From the NCBI RefSeq assembly GCF_029975155.1, contig NZ_JARKPQ010000090.1:1-64000 (forward strand): a DNA stretch of 64,000 bases, written 5' to 3'. The stretch is from Propionicimonas sp. (GTDB lineage: Bacteria > Actinomycetota > Actinomycetes > Propionibacteriales > Propionibacteriaceae). Positions 15,658 through 23,180 of the stretch are shown in pieces. Each line of letters begins with the position of its first letter. Position 1 is the first letter of the stretch. Both the position numbers and the translations under genes were made by a program. The notes under the pieces are model-generated. The model was not told where the DNA came from and made no database searches. It worked only from the letters and a program-made list of their open reading frames with translations.

Positions 15658-17427
15658 ATGCGCACCGCGCGCAGGACACGCCTGGCCGCCGTCGCGACGG
15701 TGGCGGTGGTCGGCAACGTTCTCGCGGCCTGCGTCAGCCCGCCGGACGCCGGCCCGCCGGCGTCGGCGACATCGACGATCAGCCCGGCCCCGTCCGCGAC
15801 GGCAGCCACCCCGGGCCGGGTGGCGGCGGACGACCCGTCCGGTCCCCGGTACGTCGCGACCGTCCCGGCCGGAGCCACACCGGTCGTCCGCACCGGGGAT
15901 GACTGGACGATGCCGACGTGGGCGCGCCCGGCCCCCTTCTCCGGGTTCTTCTCCGAGGACGCCTCCGTGAAGGACCACGTGCCGGTGCGCTCGATCGACG
16001 TGACGTGGCGGCAACTCGCCCCGAGCGCGGACGGCCCGCTCGACCTGGCCGCCACCGGACGGGCGGAGGGCATGGCGTTCGCTGCCCTGGGCGACCAGCT
16101 CGCCGAGCCCGGTCCGTACTGGCTGCGCCTGTTCGCCAGCGGCGTCGACTGGGCGCCGACCTGGGTGCTGACGAAGTGCGGGGTGAGCGGCATCGGGCCG
16201 GACTACGAAGGCGAGCTGCACCTGCCGCTGTGGGACGACTGCGTGTGGTCGGCGCTGCGGGACACGTGGCGCCGGCTGCTCGTCGACGGCGGCGTGCTGG
16301 CCGATCCCGACTTCCGGTTCGCCTACGTGCCCGGCGGCTTCACGTGGGTCGAGTTCGACTACGACATCATCACCGAGGCGGCGGAGCGGGGCCAGCTGAC
16401 GAAGGCGCGGTACCTGGCCTGGTACGCGCGGATGCTGGACGACCTCGCCGAGATCGCCGGCGCGCAGGTCGGCCGGCTGGTGTTCACCGGTGAGGACTAT
16501 CCGTGGGGGCCGTTCGCTGGCGCGGAGGACCTGCTCGCCGCGACGGCCGTGCAGCGCGGTTTCGGGGTGCGTACCGGGATCACGGAGGAGTTCAACTTCC
16601 ATCTGGGCGAGGCCCCGGCCTACGGGTCGCGGATCGAGCCGTCCGGGCACCTCACGCTGACCAGGGACGACGCCGGTGCCGCGCGGGTGTTCGCCAGCGA
16701 GAACGAGTGCTACACCGACTGCGGCTACCGTGCGAAGGACCTGTCCTACGCCATCGTGCACAGCAACCTGAAGGCGCTGCAGCTGCAACTGAACTGGCTG
16801 TACGTGGTGCCGTCCGACTCGTACCTGCGCAGGTACGCCGCGCACTGGGACTGGGTGCGGCTGTCGCTCGGCCAGCGACCGGAGGCCGCGCCGGACGCCT
16901 GGGTGGCGCTGCGGGATGCCCAGGACACGTACTGGACGGACGACTGGATCGCCGGTCGCGAATGGACGCGGCGCCCCTGGGTGCGCAACCTCGAGCGCTG
17001 GCTGGTGCAGGTGGGCGCGCCGGGCGCGATCGCGCACCGTTCGATGGCCGACAAGCACACCGCCGATCCGACGCGCGAGAACGGCACCGCCTACGAAGGC
17101 CTGCGGACCGACCGGGCCTCCGGCAACCGGTCGCTGGCGTTCCGGCTCGACGAGCGGTTCCTGCCCGCGGACCACCCGGCACGCGTGCTGGTCAAGGCCA
17201 CCTACCTCGACCGGGGCAGGGGCAGCTTCCGGCTGCGCCACCCGGACGGCAGCACGCCCGCGGTGACGCTGCAGAACACCAACACGTGGCGGACCGCGAC
17301 GTTCCTGGTCGGCCTGCGTCCGGACCACTCGCTGCCGTCGTCGACCGACCTGTGGCTGGACGCCGCCGGCGGCGACCTCCACGTCCGCTTCGTCCGCGTC
17401 GTGCGGCTGGACGCCGCCGTCGGCTGA
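15658..17427 (+). CDS. Large lipoprotein, possible TIM-barrel glycoside-hydrolase-like protein
   Basis: The 589-residue product begins 6 nt after the pncA stop. A signal peptide ends in lipobox LAAC (Cys about 25), followed by a Ser/Thr/Pro linker to about residue 60. The main domain (70-440) has aromatic and acidic motifs in an alternating strand-helix order (VRSIDVTWRQLAP, YWLRLFASGVDWAPTW, LVFTGEDYPWGPF, ENECYTDCGYRAKDLSY) reminiscent of GH42/GH5-type barrels. A C-terminal beta-sandwich-like region (FRLDERFLPADHPARVLVKATYLD) may bind carbohydrate. No catalytic residue can be assigned with confidence. Its place in the pncB-pncA-DUF1349 operon is unexplained. Confidence 0.6.
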   Translation: MRTARRTRLAAVATVAVVGNVLAACVSPPDAGPPASATSTISPAPSATAATPGRVAADDPSGPRYVATVPAGATPVVRTGDDWTMPTWARPAPFSGFFSEDASVKDHVPVRSIDVTWRQLAPSADGPLDLAATGRAEGMAFAALGDQLAEPGPYWLRLFASGVDWAPTWVLTKCGVSGIGPDYEGELHLPLWDDCVWSALRDTWRRLLVDGGVLADPDFRFAYVPGGFTWVEFDYDIITEAAERGQLTKARYLAWYARMLDDLAEIAGAQVGRLVFTGEDYPWGPFAGAEDLLAATAVQRGFGVRTGITEEFNFHLGEAPAYGSRIEPSGHLTLTRDDAGAARVFASENECYTDCGYRAKDLSYAIVHSNLKALQLQLNWLYVVPSDSYLRRYAAHWDWVRLSLGQRPEAAPDAWVALRDAQDTYWTDDWIAGREWTRRPWVRNLERWLVQVGAPGAIAHRSMADKHTADPTRENGTAYEGLRTDRASGNRSLAFRLDERFLPADHPARVLVKATYLDRGRGSFRLRHPDGSTPAVTLQNTNTWRTATFLVGLRPDHSLPSSTDLWLDAAGGDLHVRFVRVVRLDAAVG

Positions 17428-17441
17428 GACCTGCGTTCAAC

Positions 17442-18212
17442 TCAGGACGTGACCTGCTCGACCCGCTGGGCGGCGGCCGCCTGCTCCTTCTCGGCTTCGG
17501 CCAGTCGTCGCTCGGCGGCGTCGAGCTCGTCCTCGCGTCTGGCCAGCTGGGCGGCGACAGCCTCGACCAGTTCGCGGGCGGAGCGGACCTCGTCCGCTGC
17601 CGCCCGGCGGCGTGTGGCGGCTTCGGCGAGTGCCGCCTCGGCGGCGGCCCGTTCCTCCTCGCGGGCCCGGTCTGCGGGATCCGGCTCCGGTGCAGGGGGC
17701 TCCGGTGCGGCGGCCGGGGCGTCGGGGACGACGAAGGTGAGGTCGCCGAAGCCGGCGTAGGTGTGCGGCCCGTCGAGTCGTCCCTGCTCGACGAGCTCGG
17801 CGACGGCGGGATCGGCGAGGACGCCGGCAAGCGTGCCGCGCACCTCGTCCAGCCCCGAGGCGGTCGCGGTGACGCCGATCGTGGCCAGGTGCGCGGCAGT
17901 GTCCCGCACCACGCGTGCCACCAGCGGGTTGCGCTTCGCGGCCAGCGCGCGGACTGCCGCGAAGTCGCCGCCCGACTGGGCCTCGCGCAGGTCGTGACCC
18001 AGGTTCAGCAGTTCCCGCAGCGAGGTCGGGCTCGAGCGGGCCGCGGCGTTCAGGTACCAGGCGCCGGTGCTTGGCCTGCGGAGGGCCCGGATCTGGGCCG
18101 CCAGGTCCTTGTCGCCGCCCGTTTTCGCCTCGCGGGCCAACTCGTCCCTGCGGGCGACGAAGCCGGCCGGCGGTTGGGCGTACAGCTCGTCGGTCAGTTC
18201 CTCGAAGCTCAC
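17442..18212 (-). CDS. Conserved actinobacterial coiled-coil protein
   Basis: The 256-residue product starts at the GTG at 18212 (MSFEELTDELYAQPP), 7 nt after a CATGAT sequence. The N-terminal half is helical with a conserved-looking segment RALRRPSTGAWYLNAAAR. Residues 165-255 form a long Ala/Glu/Arg-rich coiled coil rich in heptads. Proteins with this N-terminus are common in Actinobacteria as hypotheticals. I know of no proven function. It is cytoplasmic by composition and divergent from the next gene with a 60-bp shared promoter region. Confidence 0.7.
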   Translation of the reverse strand: MSFEELTDELYAQPPAGFVARRDELAREAKTGGDKDLAAQIRALRRPSTGAWYLNAAARSSPTSLRELLNLGHDLREAQSGGDFAAVRALAAKRNPLVARVVRDTAAHLATIGVTATASGLDEVRGTLAGVLADPAVAELVEQGRLDGPHTYAGFGDLTFVVPDAPAAAPEPPAPEPDPADRAREEERAAAEAALAEAATRRRAAADEVRSARELVEAVAAQLARREDELDAAERRLAEAEKEQAAAAQRVEQVTS

Positions 18213-18272
18213 GGCACCATCATGCCCACCCCCGGCGCCCCGCGACCGGGCGCGACCGCGCATAATGCGGGC

Positions 18273-18686
18273 ATGATCTCGCTGTGGCTGGCCCAGGACC
18301 TGGATCGCGCCGGTGTCCGGTGGCGGCCACGAGCAGGCGACCGGTTCACGCTGCGGAGCGCGGAGGTCGTCGGCGAGGTCTTCACGGTCGCGGACATGGT
18401 GGTCGAGGCCCGGGAGTACCCGACCGGCACCCTGCTGGCCTTCAACGGCACCACGGAGTGGGCGCTGGACTCCGTCCAGCTCGACCAGGCGCTGTGGTTG
18501 CCCCGGGAGGACCAGCTGCGCGAACTGCTCGGCCCCGCCTTCCGCAGCCTGGCCCGGTCGACGACCGGCGAGTACCAGGTGCTCGCCGAGGTGCCCGGTC
18601 AGCCCGAGCGCCTGTTCAGCGCCGAGGCCGCAGCGGACGCCTACGCCTCCGCCCTGCTCGCCCTGGTGACGGCCGCGCGGCGCTAA
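18273..18686 (+). CDS. Conserved hypothetical protein (often labelled CpaE-like)
   Basis: This 137-residue protein begins MISLWLAQDLDRAGVRW and carries a compact domain with FNGTTEWALDSVQLDQALWLPREDQLRELLG. This family is common in Propionibacteriales and relatives and is sometimes labelled a pilus assembly CpaE protein, but it lacks the ATPase motifs of CpaE, so that name is doubtful. It may be a small SMI1/KNR4-like or effector-associated domain. A CATAAT sequence 7 nt upstream of the ATG suggests a leaderless mRNA. Confidence 0.65.
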   Translation: MISLWLAQDLDRAGVRWRPRAGDRFTLRSAEVVGEVFTVADMVVEAREYPTGTLLAFNGTTEWALDSVQLDQALWLPREDQLRELLGPAFRSLARSTTGEYQVLAEVPGQPERLFSAEAAADAYASALLALVTAARR

Positions 18687-18713
18687 GTGGCCAGCCGTCC
18701 GGCGAGGAATGAG

Positions 18714-18993
18714 CCGGACGGCGTTACGAAGGGCCTCAGCCTGGGAGGATCCGCACGCTCGACCGTGAGCCGCCCGGGGTGCCCGGCATATGGAGCGTCG
18801 ACAGGGCAGATCCTCCCTGCTGGCGCGGCCGCCCTTCGTGACGCCACCACGGTTCGTACCTCGCCGCGGACGCTCCTCAGGGACCGGGTGGACGCGGCCA
18901 CGCTCGCGAACGCCCTCAGCCCTGATGCGCCGAAACCGTTCGTCGAGCTTGTCGAGACGCGCTGGATGGGCGGATCCGGGCTCAGGGAGCGGT
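18714..18993. repeat. Cluster of dispersed repeats between 18687 and the malQ remnant
   Basis: This non-coding stretch holds a family-1 half unit (near 18723), a family-4 hairpin (18743-18817), a diverged family-1 copy (18832-18887), a family-3 copy (18936-18960, TCGTCGAGCTTGTCGAGACG) and a final CTCAGGGAGCGG abutting the malQ-derived duplicate. No gene is evident. The density suggests a landing zone where insertions are tolerated. Confidence 0.75.
18743..18817. repeat. Family-4 hairpin (GGGAGGATC-CGC ... GCAGATCCTCCC)
   Basis: The ends GGGAGGATCCGCACGCTCGA and GCGTCGACAGGGCAGATCC form an imperfect stem over about 23 bp per arm around a G/C-rich loop. A second copy with the same arms and a different loop lies at 50499-50575. 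Confidence 0.7.
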
Positions 18994-19162
18994 GGCCGGC
19001 TACACCACCAGCTCGGTCTCGGAGCGGGGGAGGCCCAGGGGTGCGGTGAAGCCGTTCATGATGCTGGCGAGGCGGAAGGCCCGCTCGTCGCGGTAGAGCT
19101 GCTCCATGCTGAGCGGCGTGCCGTCCGGGCTGGACAAGGGGATTCGCCAGTTCGGGTACTCC
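18994..19162. repeat. Left copy of a 169-bp direct repeat of the malQ 3' end
   Basis: This segment matches 23012-23180 at a constant offset of 4018 bp, with six mismatches that I can count. It includes the last 54 codons of malQ plus 6 bases beyond the stop. Together the two copies bracket an ABC transporter and two-component system. Confidence 0.93.
19000..19162 (-). pseudogene. Truncated 3' end of malQ (4-alpha-glucanotransferase)
   Basis: Read on the minus strand this gives EYPNWRIPLSSPDGTPLSM and onward through FRLASIMNGFTAPLGLPRSE to ETELVV and a TAG stop, the same C-terminus as the intact malQ at 23018. There is no start or upstream catalytic domain, so it cannot be functional. Two of the differences are coding (for example PDG preceded by Ser instead of Gly), consistent with divergence after or before duplication. 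Confidence 0.92.
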
Positions 19163-19193
19163 CTTCGGTCGTCGAGCGCAGGGCCTGAGGCGG

Positions 19194-19898
19194 TCAACCG
19201 TCGCTCCAGGCCAGTCGGGCGTATCCGATGCCGGCCACGCCAAGGATCCAGGCGGACAGGGCCACAGCCGAGCTGTCCAGGGGTCGGCGGCTCCCGCTGG
19301 AGTTGAGTAACAGACCGGCCGAGGCAAGGCTGGGCAACCATGTCGCCGCAAGCGGCGCGAGCGCCTCGACCACGGGAGGGGCGACGACCAGCACGATGAT
19401 CGCAGCGGTGAGTGAGCCGACCAGGCTCCGGGCCGCCATGCCGACAGCCATTGCGATCACCCCCATGGCCGTCAAGTGGACGCAGGCACGCAGGATCATC
19501 GCGTGGGCCTGGGGGTCGCCGATCGCCCGGATCGCCATGCCGGCCGCGCCCATCGCAGCGAATGAGAACACGCCGCAAGTGAGGACGAAGACGGTGAGCT
19601 TCGCCGCTGCCAGCCCCGATCGCTTCGGTGTGGCCGTCAGGGACGTGTGTATCTGGTTGCCGCGATACTCACTGGTGGAGGCCAGTACACCGAGAACGGC
19701 GATGCCGAGCACCGCGTAGTCGGGAACGGCCTGAATGCAGGCGACGACCGACGTCACGCCGATCGCGGCGTTGTTGACCAGGATCGTCACTGCCACCACC
19801 GCTGCGGCCAACACTGTCGCGACGAACGTCAACCAGACCTCGGGAAGGGTCCAGAGCTTCAGGACCTCGGCCCTGAACAGCCGGATCACGGCCGGCAT
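19194..19898 (-). CDS. ABC-2 type transporter permease
   Basis: The 234-residue product starts at the ATG at 19898, one base after the previous stop. It has about six hydrophobic segments and the ABC-2 motif LASTSEYRGNQIHTSLTATPKR after the second, typical of permeases paired with drug- or bacteriocin-type ATPases. It should form the channel with the permease encoded immediately upstream. The gene is the left-most of the cassette between the malQ repeats and has visibly more A/T at third positions than the flanking genes. Confidence 0.88.
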   Translation of the reverse strand: MPAVIRLFRAEVLKLWTLPEVWLTFVATVLAAAVVAVTILVNNAAIGVTSVVACIQAVPDYAVLGIAVLGVLASTSEYRGNQIHTSLTATPKRSGLAAAKLTVFVLTCGVFSFAAMGAAGMAIRAIGDPQAHAMILRACVHLTAMGVIAMAVGMAARSLVGSLTAAIIVLVVAPPVVEALAPLAATWLPSLASAGLLLNSSGSRRPLDSSAVALSAWILGVAGIGYARLAWSDG

Positions 19899-19899
19899 C

Positions 19900-20682
19900 T
19901 CACGCGTCCCTACGGACGTATGCAGCGATCGCCAGCGTGCTGGCGGCAACCCCCCACGCCAGGCACACGAGGGCACCGGTCCTCGCGTCCAGCGGCTCGC
20001 GCGCGGGCGACTCAGTGAGGAAGGTGGCATACGCGGCAATGTCAGGCAGGTACTTCGCCAGATCTGTGGTCTGGGCGATGAGGAGGCTGAAAGACACCAC
20101 GGACGCGTTGGTGAGCAACAGGACGAGCGGCAGCACGCCGTTGCGCGAGACCGCAGCCAGGCTGAAGGACAGCAGGACCATCACAACCCAGTACAGCGCG
20201 GCACCGGCCATCCGGAAGAACAGGGACGTGCCGAAGTCAGTCGCGTAGCCACCGAGCACCGTGCGCGAAACCCACAGCGTGAGCGGGATCGACACCGCAC
20301 TCAAGGCCACCACCCAGACGACAAGCACCCCGAGTTTGGCGGCCATCACCCGGATCCGCGCGGGCTCAGCCGCCATCGTCGTGGAGACCTGGCGGGCGCC
20401 CCCGATCGCCTGCTCGTTCCGGGCGTACTCGCTGGAGATCGCAATCACGCCAAGCACAACCACGCCGACCACCCCGAAGGTGAGCTGTCCGAAGCCCTCG
20501 TTCTCGGTGCCGAGCGAGGTGAGGCCACTCGTGTTACCTGTGCTCAAGGCGCGATGCAGCGTGTTCCCGTTGGCGAAGGCGAGCAGCGGCGGTATCAGGA
20601 CTGCCATTCCGGACGCGAGCCAGGTGGCCGGCAGGGACGCCAGCTTCATCGCCTCCGACTTCAGAGTGGGCAGGCCGGGCAC
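19900..20682 (-). CDS. ABC-2 type transporter permease
   Basis: This 260-residue membrane protein has about six transmembrane segments and the loop ISSEYARNEQAIGGARQVST after the second, the same topological position as in its neighbour. Its start at 20682 lies within the last 22 bases of the ATPase gene, and 1 nt separates its stop from the second permease. The pair probably makes a heterodimeric exporter or self-protection pump. Substrate is unknown; proximity to a LuxR-type two-component system suggests sensing of an antimicrobial or signal. Confidence 0.88.
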   Translation of the reverse strand: MPGLPTLKSEAMKLASLPATWLASGMAVLIPPLLAFANGNTLHRALSTGNTSGLTSLGTENEGFGQLTFGVVGVVVLGVIAISSEYARNEQAIGGARQVSTTMAAEPARIRVMAAKLGVLVVWVVALSAVSIPLTLWVSRTVLGGYATDFGTSLFFRMAGAALYWVVMVLLSFSLAAVSRNGVLPLVLLLTNASVVSFSLLIAQTTDLAKYLPDIAAYATFLTESPAREPLDARTGALVCLAWGVAASTLAIAAYVRRDA

Positions 20683-21386
20683 TGGTCTCTCCTGGTCAAC
20701 GCGAAGAACGCATCTTCGAGACTCCCGTGGCCGCGAGTGACCTCTGTGAGCGAGCCGGCTGCGGTGACCGTGCCTTCGCTGATCACCACGACGTCGTCGG
20801 CCACCTCGGCGAGTTCGCTCATCAGGTGACTGGAGAGCAACACGATCCCGCCCATGCTGGCGCGTTCCCGGACCAACTCCCTGATCCAGCGCACGCCTTC
20901 CGGATCCAGCCCGTTCACTGGTTCGTCCAGAACCAGGGTCGAGGGGTCACCGAGCAGCGCCGCTGCTATCCCCAATCGTTGCCCCATCCCGAGGGAGAAA
21001 GTCCGTACGCGACGATTCGCCGCCTGTGACAGGCCGGCGATCTCCAGGACGTCATCGATCCGGGACCTCGCAATCCCATTGCTCGCCGCCACCCAGGCGA
21101 GGTGCGCCCGTGCGGTTCTTGACGGATGCGCGCCCGCCCCATCGAGCATCGATCCCACCCGGGTGAGTGGGCGCCGAAGGTCGCGGTAGCGGTGTCCCTC
21201 GATGGTCGCGCTGCCACCATGGGCGCGGTCGAGACCAAGGAGAATTCTCAGAGTTGACGACTTGCCCGCACCATTTGGCCCCACGAACCCGGTGACCCGC
21301 CCGGGACGAGCCTCGAAGGACACCCCGTGCAGGACTTCTTTCCGTCCATGCCGCTTGACCACCCCATCAACCACAATCACAGCCAT
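20661..21386 (-). CDS. ABC transporter ATP-binding protein
   Basis: The 241-residue protein contains Walker A GPNGAGKSST, a signature-like FSLGMGQRLGIAAAL (with LGMGQ where LSGGQ is usual, as in BcrA-type ATPases), and Walker B LVLDEPVNGLDPEG, with the switch His in SSHLMSELAEV. It energises the two permeases encoded downstream. Start could be the ATG at 21386 (chosen) or a GTG at 21407; neither has a strong Shine-Dalgarno. The BcrA-like signature points to peptide antibiotic or lantibiotic export or immunity. Confidence 0.9.
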   Translation of the reverse strand: MAVIVVDGVVKRHGRKEVLHGVSFEARPGRVTGFVGPNGAGKSSTLRILLGLDRAHGGSATIEGHRYRDLRRPLTRVGSMLDGAGAHPSRTARAHLAWVAASNGIARSRIDDVLEIAGLSQAANRRVRTFSLGMGQRLGIAAALLGDPSTLVLDEPVNGLDPEGVRWIRELVRERASMGGIVLLSSHLMSELAEVADDVVVISEGTVTAAGSLTEVTRGHGSLEDAFFALTRRDQCPACPL

Positions 21387-21477
21387 GATCTTGGTGAACC
21401 CAGCCACGACGGGCGTCAGCCCGGTGGTCCATTCGGCGTCGTCGGCTGGGCCCTGAGTACTACGTCTCCAGGGAGAG

Positions 21478-22341
21478 ATGCCACCGACAGGACTGGGTCG
21501 GCCCGGCTATCGTGAAGGCGTGAAGCGCAGCACCCCCCTGCGGATAGTGGCCATAGTCCTTGCGTCGTTGTGCCTGATCGCAATCGTCGCCGTCGGAACC
21601 CGGATCAGCGAGGGATTGCTGTCGACGATCGTTCTGGGCCTTTCCCTGGGAACGGGACTGTGGGCGATCGCGCTCTCGCGACGCGACCGCTCAAGGTACG
21701 AGCAGTTCGTGCGCGAACAGGTTGCACGGGAATCGGCCCGCGCGGAGCGGCTCGCGTTGGCGACGGAGTTGCACGACGTGGTCTCGCACGGGCTGGGGAT
21801 GATCACCCTGCGTGCCAGCACCGAGCCCTACCTGACGCGCGACACCGAACTTCGAAGCGCACTGAACGACATCGAGTCGTCGGCCCGTTCGGCGATCCTG
21901 AAGCTCCGGGCGATCCTCTCCCTGCTCCGTGACGACGGCCCGGCTGACGCCCAGCCGCCACCGCTCGAGCTTCCCGAACTGGTGGCGCAGGGACGGGCCG
22001 CCGGTCTGGAAATTGTCGACGCCACCGGGGATGTCCAGGTCTCCAGCCCCGTGGCACGTCGAGTTCTGGCGCAGGTCGTCCAGGAGAGTTTGGCCAACAC
22101 GGCCCGGCATGCCGGGCCCACGAAAGTGCAGGTGACGATCGAGCGCCAGGATGACCTGGTTCGCGCCGTGGTACAGGATGAAGGAGTCGCCGCCGGCTGG
22201 ACCTCTCTGCCCGGTTGCGGGGCCGGCCTCAAAACGATGCGCGAACGCTGCGAACACATGGGCGGGCAACTCCAGATCAGGGCCGAACCCACCGGTTTCA
22301 CGGTCATCGCCGAACTTCCCGATCCGCGGGACCCGGCATGA
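21478..22341 (+). CDS. Sensor histidine kinase (HisKA_3 type)
   Basis: The 287-residue product has two transmembrane helices (about residues 22-42 and 47-66) with almost no external loop, followed by a DHp region with the phosphorylated His in ELHDVVSHGL and a HATPase domain (VVQESLANTARHA, a degenerate D-box VVQDEG, GAGLKTMRERCEHMGG). It belongs to the NarX/DesK-like class that pairs with LuxR-type regulators. The start is ATG 21478 or GTG 21520. It is divergent from the ABC genes by about 90 bp and ATGA-coupled to its response regulator. Confidence 0.88.
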   Translation: MPPTGLGRPGYREGVKRSTPLRIVAIVLASLCLIAIVAVGTRISEGLLSTIVLGLSLGTGLWAIALSRRDRSRYEQFVREQVARESARAERLALATELHDVVSHGLGMITLRASTEPYLTRDTELRSALNDIESSARSAILKLRAILSLLRDDGPADAQPPPLELPELVAQGRAAGLEIVDATGDVQVSSPVARRVLAQVVQESLANTARHAGPTKVQVTIERQDDLVRAVVQDEGVAAGWTSLPGCGAGLKTMRERCEHMGGQLQIRAEPTGFTVIAELPDPRDPA

Positions 22342-23009
22342 ACCAGGCCAGCCCCCAGGGAATTCGAGTGCTCGTCGTCGACGACCAGGCGTTGCTCCGG
22401 CGATCACTCGCGACGATTATCGCCGCTCAACCCGATCTTGCTGTTGTCGGTGAGAGCGGTGACGGCGCAGATGCCATTTCGCAGGCTGTCGACCTGCGCC
22501 CCGACGTGGTGCTGATGGACATCAATATGCCGGGAGAGATCGACGGAGTGGAAGCGACCAGGGCCATCTGCGCAAATCCCGCGCTGAACGCCACGAGAGT
22601 CTGCATTCTCACCATGTTCGAGGACGACGACTACGTGTTCCAGGCGCTCCGGGCGGGCGCGTCAGGCTATCTGTTGAAGGACACCCCACCCGAAGGCGTC
22701 ATCGATTCGATCCGAGCCCTTCACTGCGGCAGGTCATCGCTCTCCCCGGGAGTCCTGAGGACCGTTGCGTCCCACTGCCCGGCCACGAGCGGCCCGACAG
22801 CGCAGGTGGCCGGCCTGACCCCGCGCCAGACGCAGATCCTCAAGCTGATCGCCGAGGGCCTGTCGAACGACCAGATCGAACGCGAGCTGTTCATCAGCCG
22901 GTCGACCCTGAAGTCACACATCGCGGCACTGATCCAGAGGCTCGGCGCTCGGGACCGGGCACAGCTGGTGATCGCCGCATATGAGAGCGACCTTGTGCGG
23001 CGGCGCTGA
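22338..23009 (+). CDS. NarL/FixJ-family response regulator
   Basis: The 223-residue protein has a receiver domain (VLVVDDQALLRRSL, phospho-acceptor Asp in VLMDINMPG, conserved Thr and Lys in ILTMFEDDDY and YLLKDTPPE) and a LuxR-type HTH (LTPRQTQILKLIAEGLSNDQ, then TLKSHIAALIQRLGARDRAQ). It presumably controls the divergent ABC transporter. The stop at 23007-23009 lies 2 bp before the right copy of the malQ repeat, so the cassette ends exactly here. Confidence 0.92.
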   Translation: MNQASPQGIRVLVVDDQALLRRSLATIIAAQPDLAVVGESGDGADAISQAVDLRPDVVLMDINMPGEIDGVEATRAICANPALNATRVCILTMFEDDDYVFQALRAGASGYLLKDTPPEGVIDSIRALHCGRSSLSPGVLRTVASHCPATSGPTAQVAGLTPRQTQILKLIAEGLSNDQIERELFISRSTLKSHIAALIQRLGARDRAQLVIAAYESDLVRRR

Positions 23010-23011
23010 CC

Positions 23012-23180
23012 GGCCGGCTACACCACCAGCTCGGTTTCGGAGCGGGGGACGCCGAGGGGGGCGGTGAAGCCGTTCATGATGCTGGCGAGGCGGAAGGCCC
23101 GCTCGTCGCGGTAGAGCTGCTCCATGCTGAGCGGCGTGCCGTCCGGCCCGGACAAGGGGATTCGCCAGTTCGGGTACTCC
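23012..23180. repeat. Right copy of the 169-bp malQ 3'-end direct repeat
   Basis: This copy belongs to intact malQ and continues into the rest of the gene. It matches 18994-19162 except at six positions. The repeat boundaries coincide with the ends of the inserted gene block. Confidence 0.93.

Noticed and set aside
14053-17382. 1109-codon open frame on the minus strand
   Set aside because: It is antisense to pncB, pncA-DUF1349 and the lipoprotein. High GC makes long shadow frames common, and the protein is a low-complexity Arg/Gly/Val/Glu mixture without domains.
19163-23011. Integrative element with its own integrase or transposase in the malQ cassette
   Set aside because: No recombinase, transposase or terminal inverted repeat is present. 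Only the malQ duplication supports mobility, so homologous integration is the simpler explanation.
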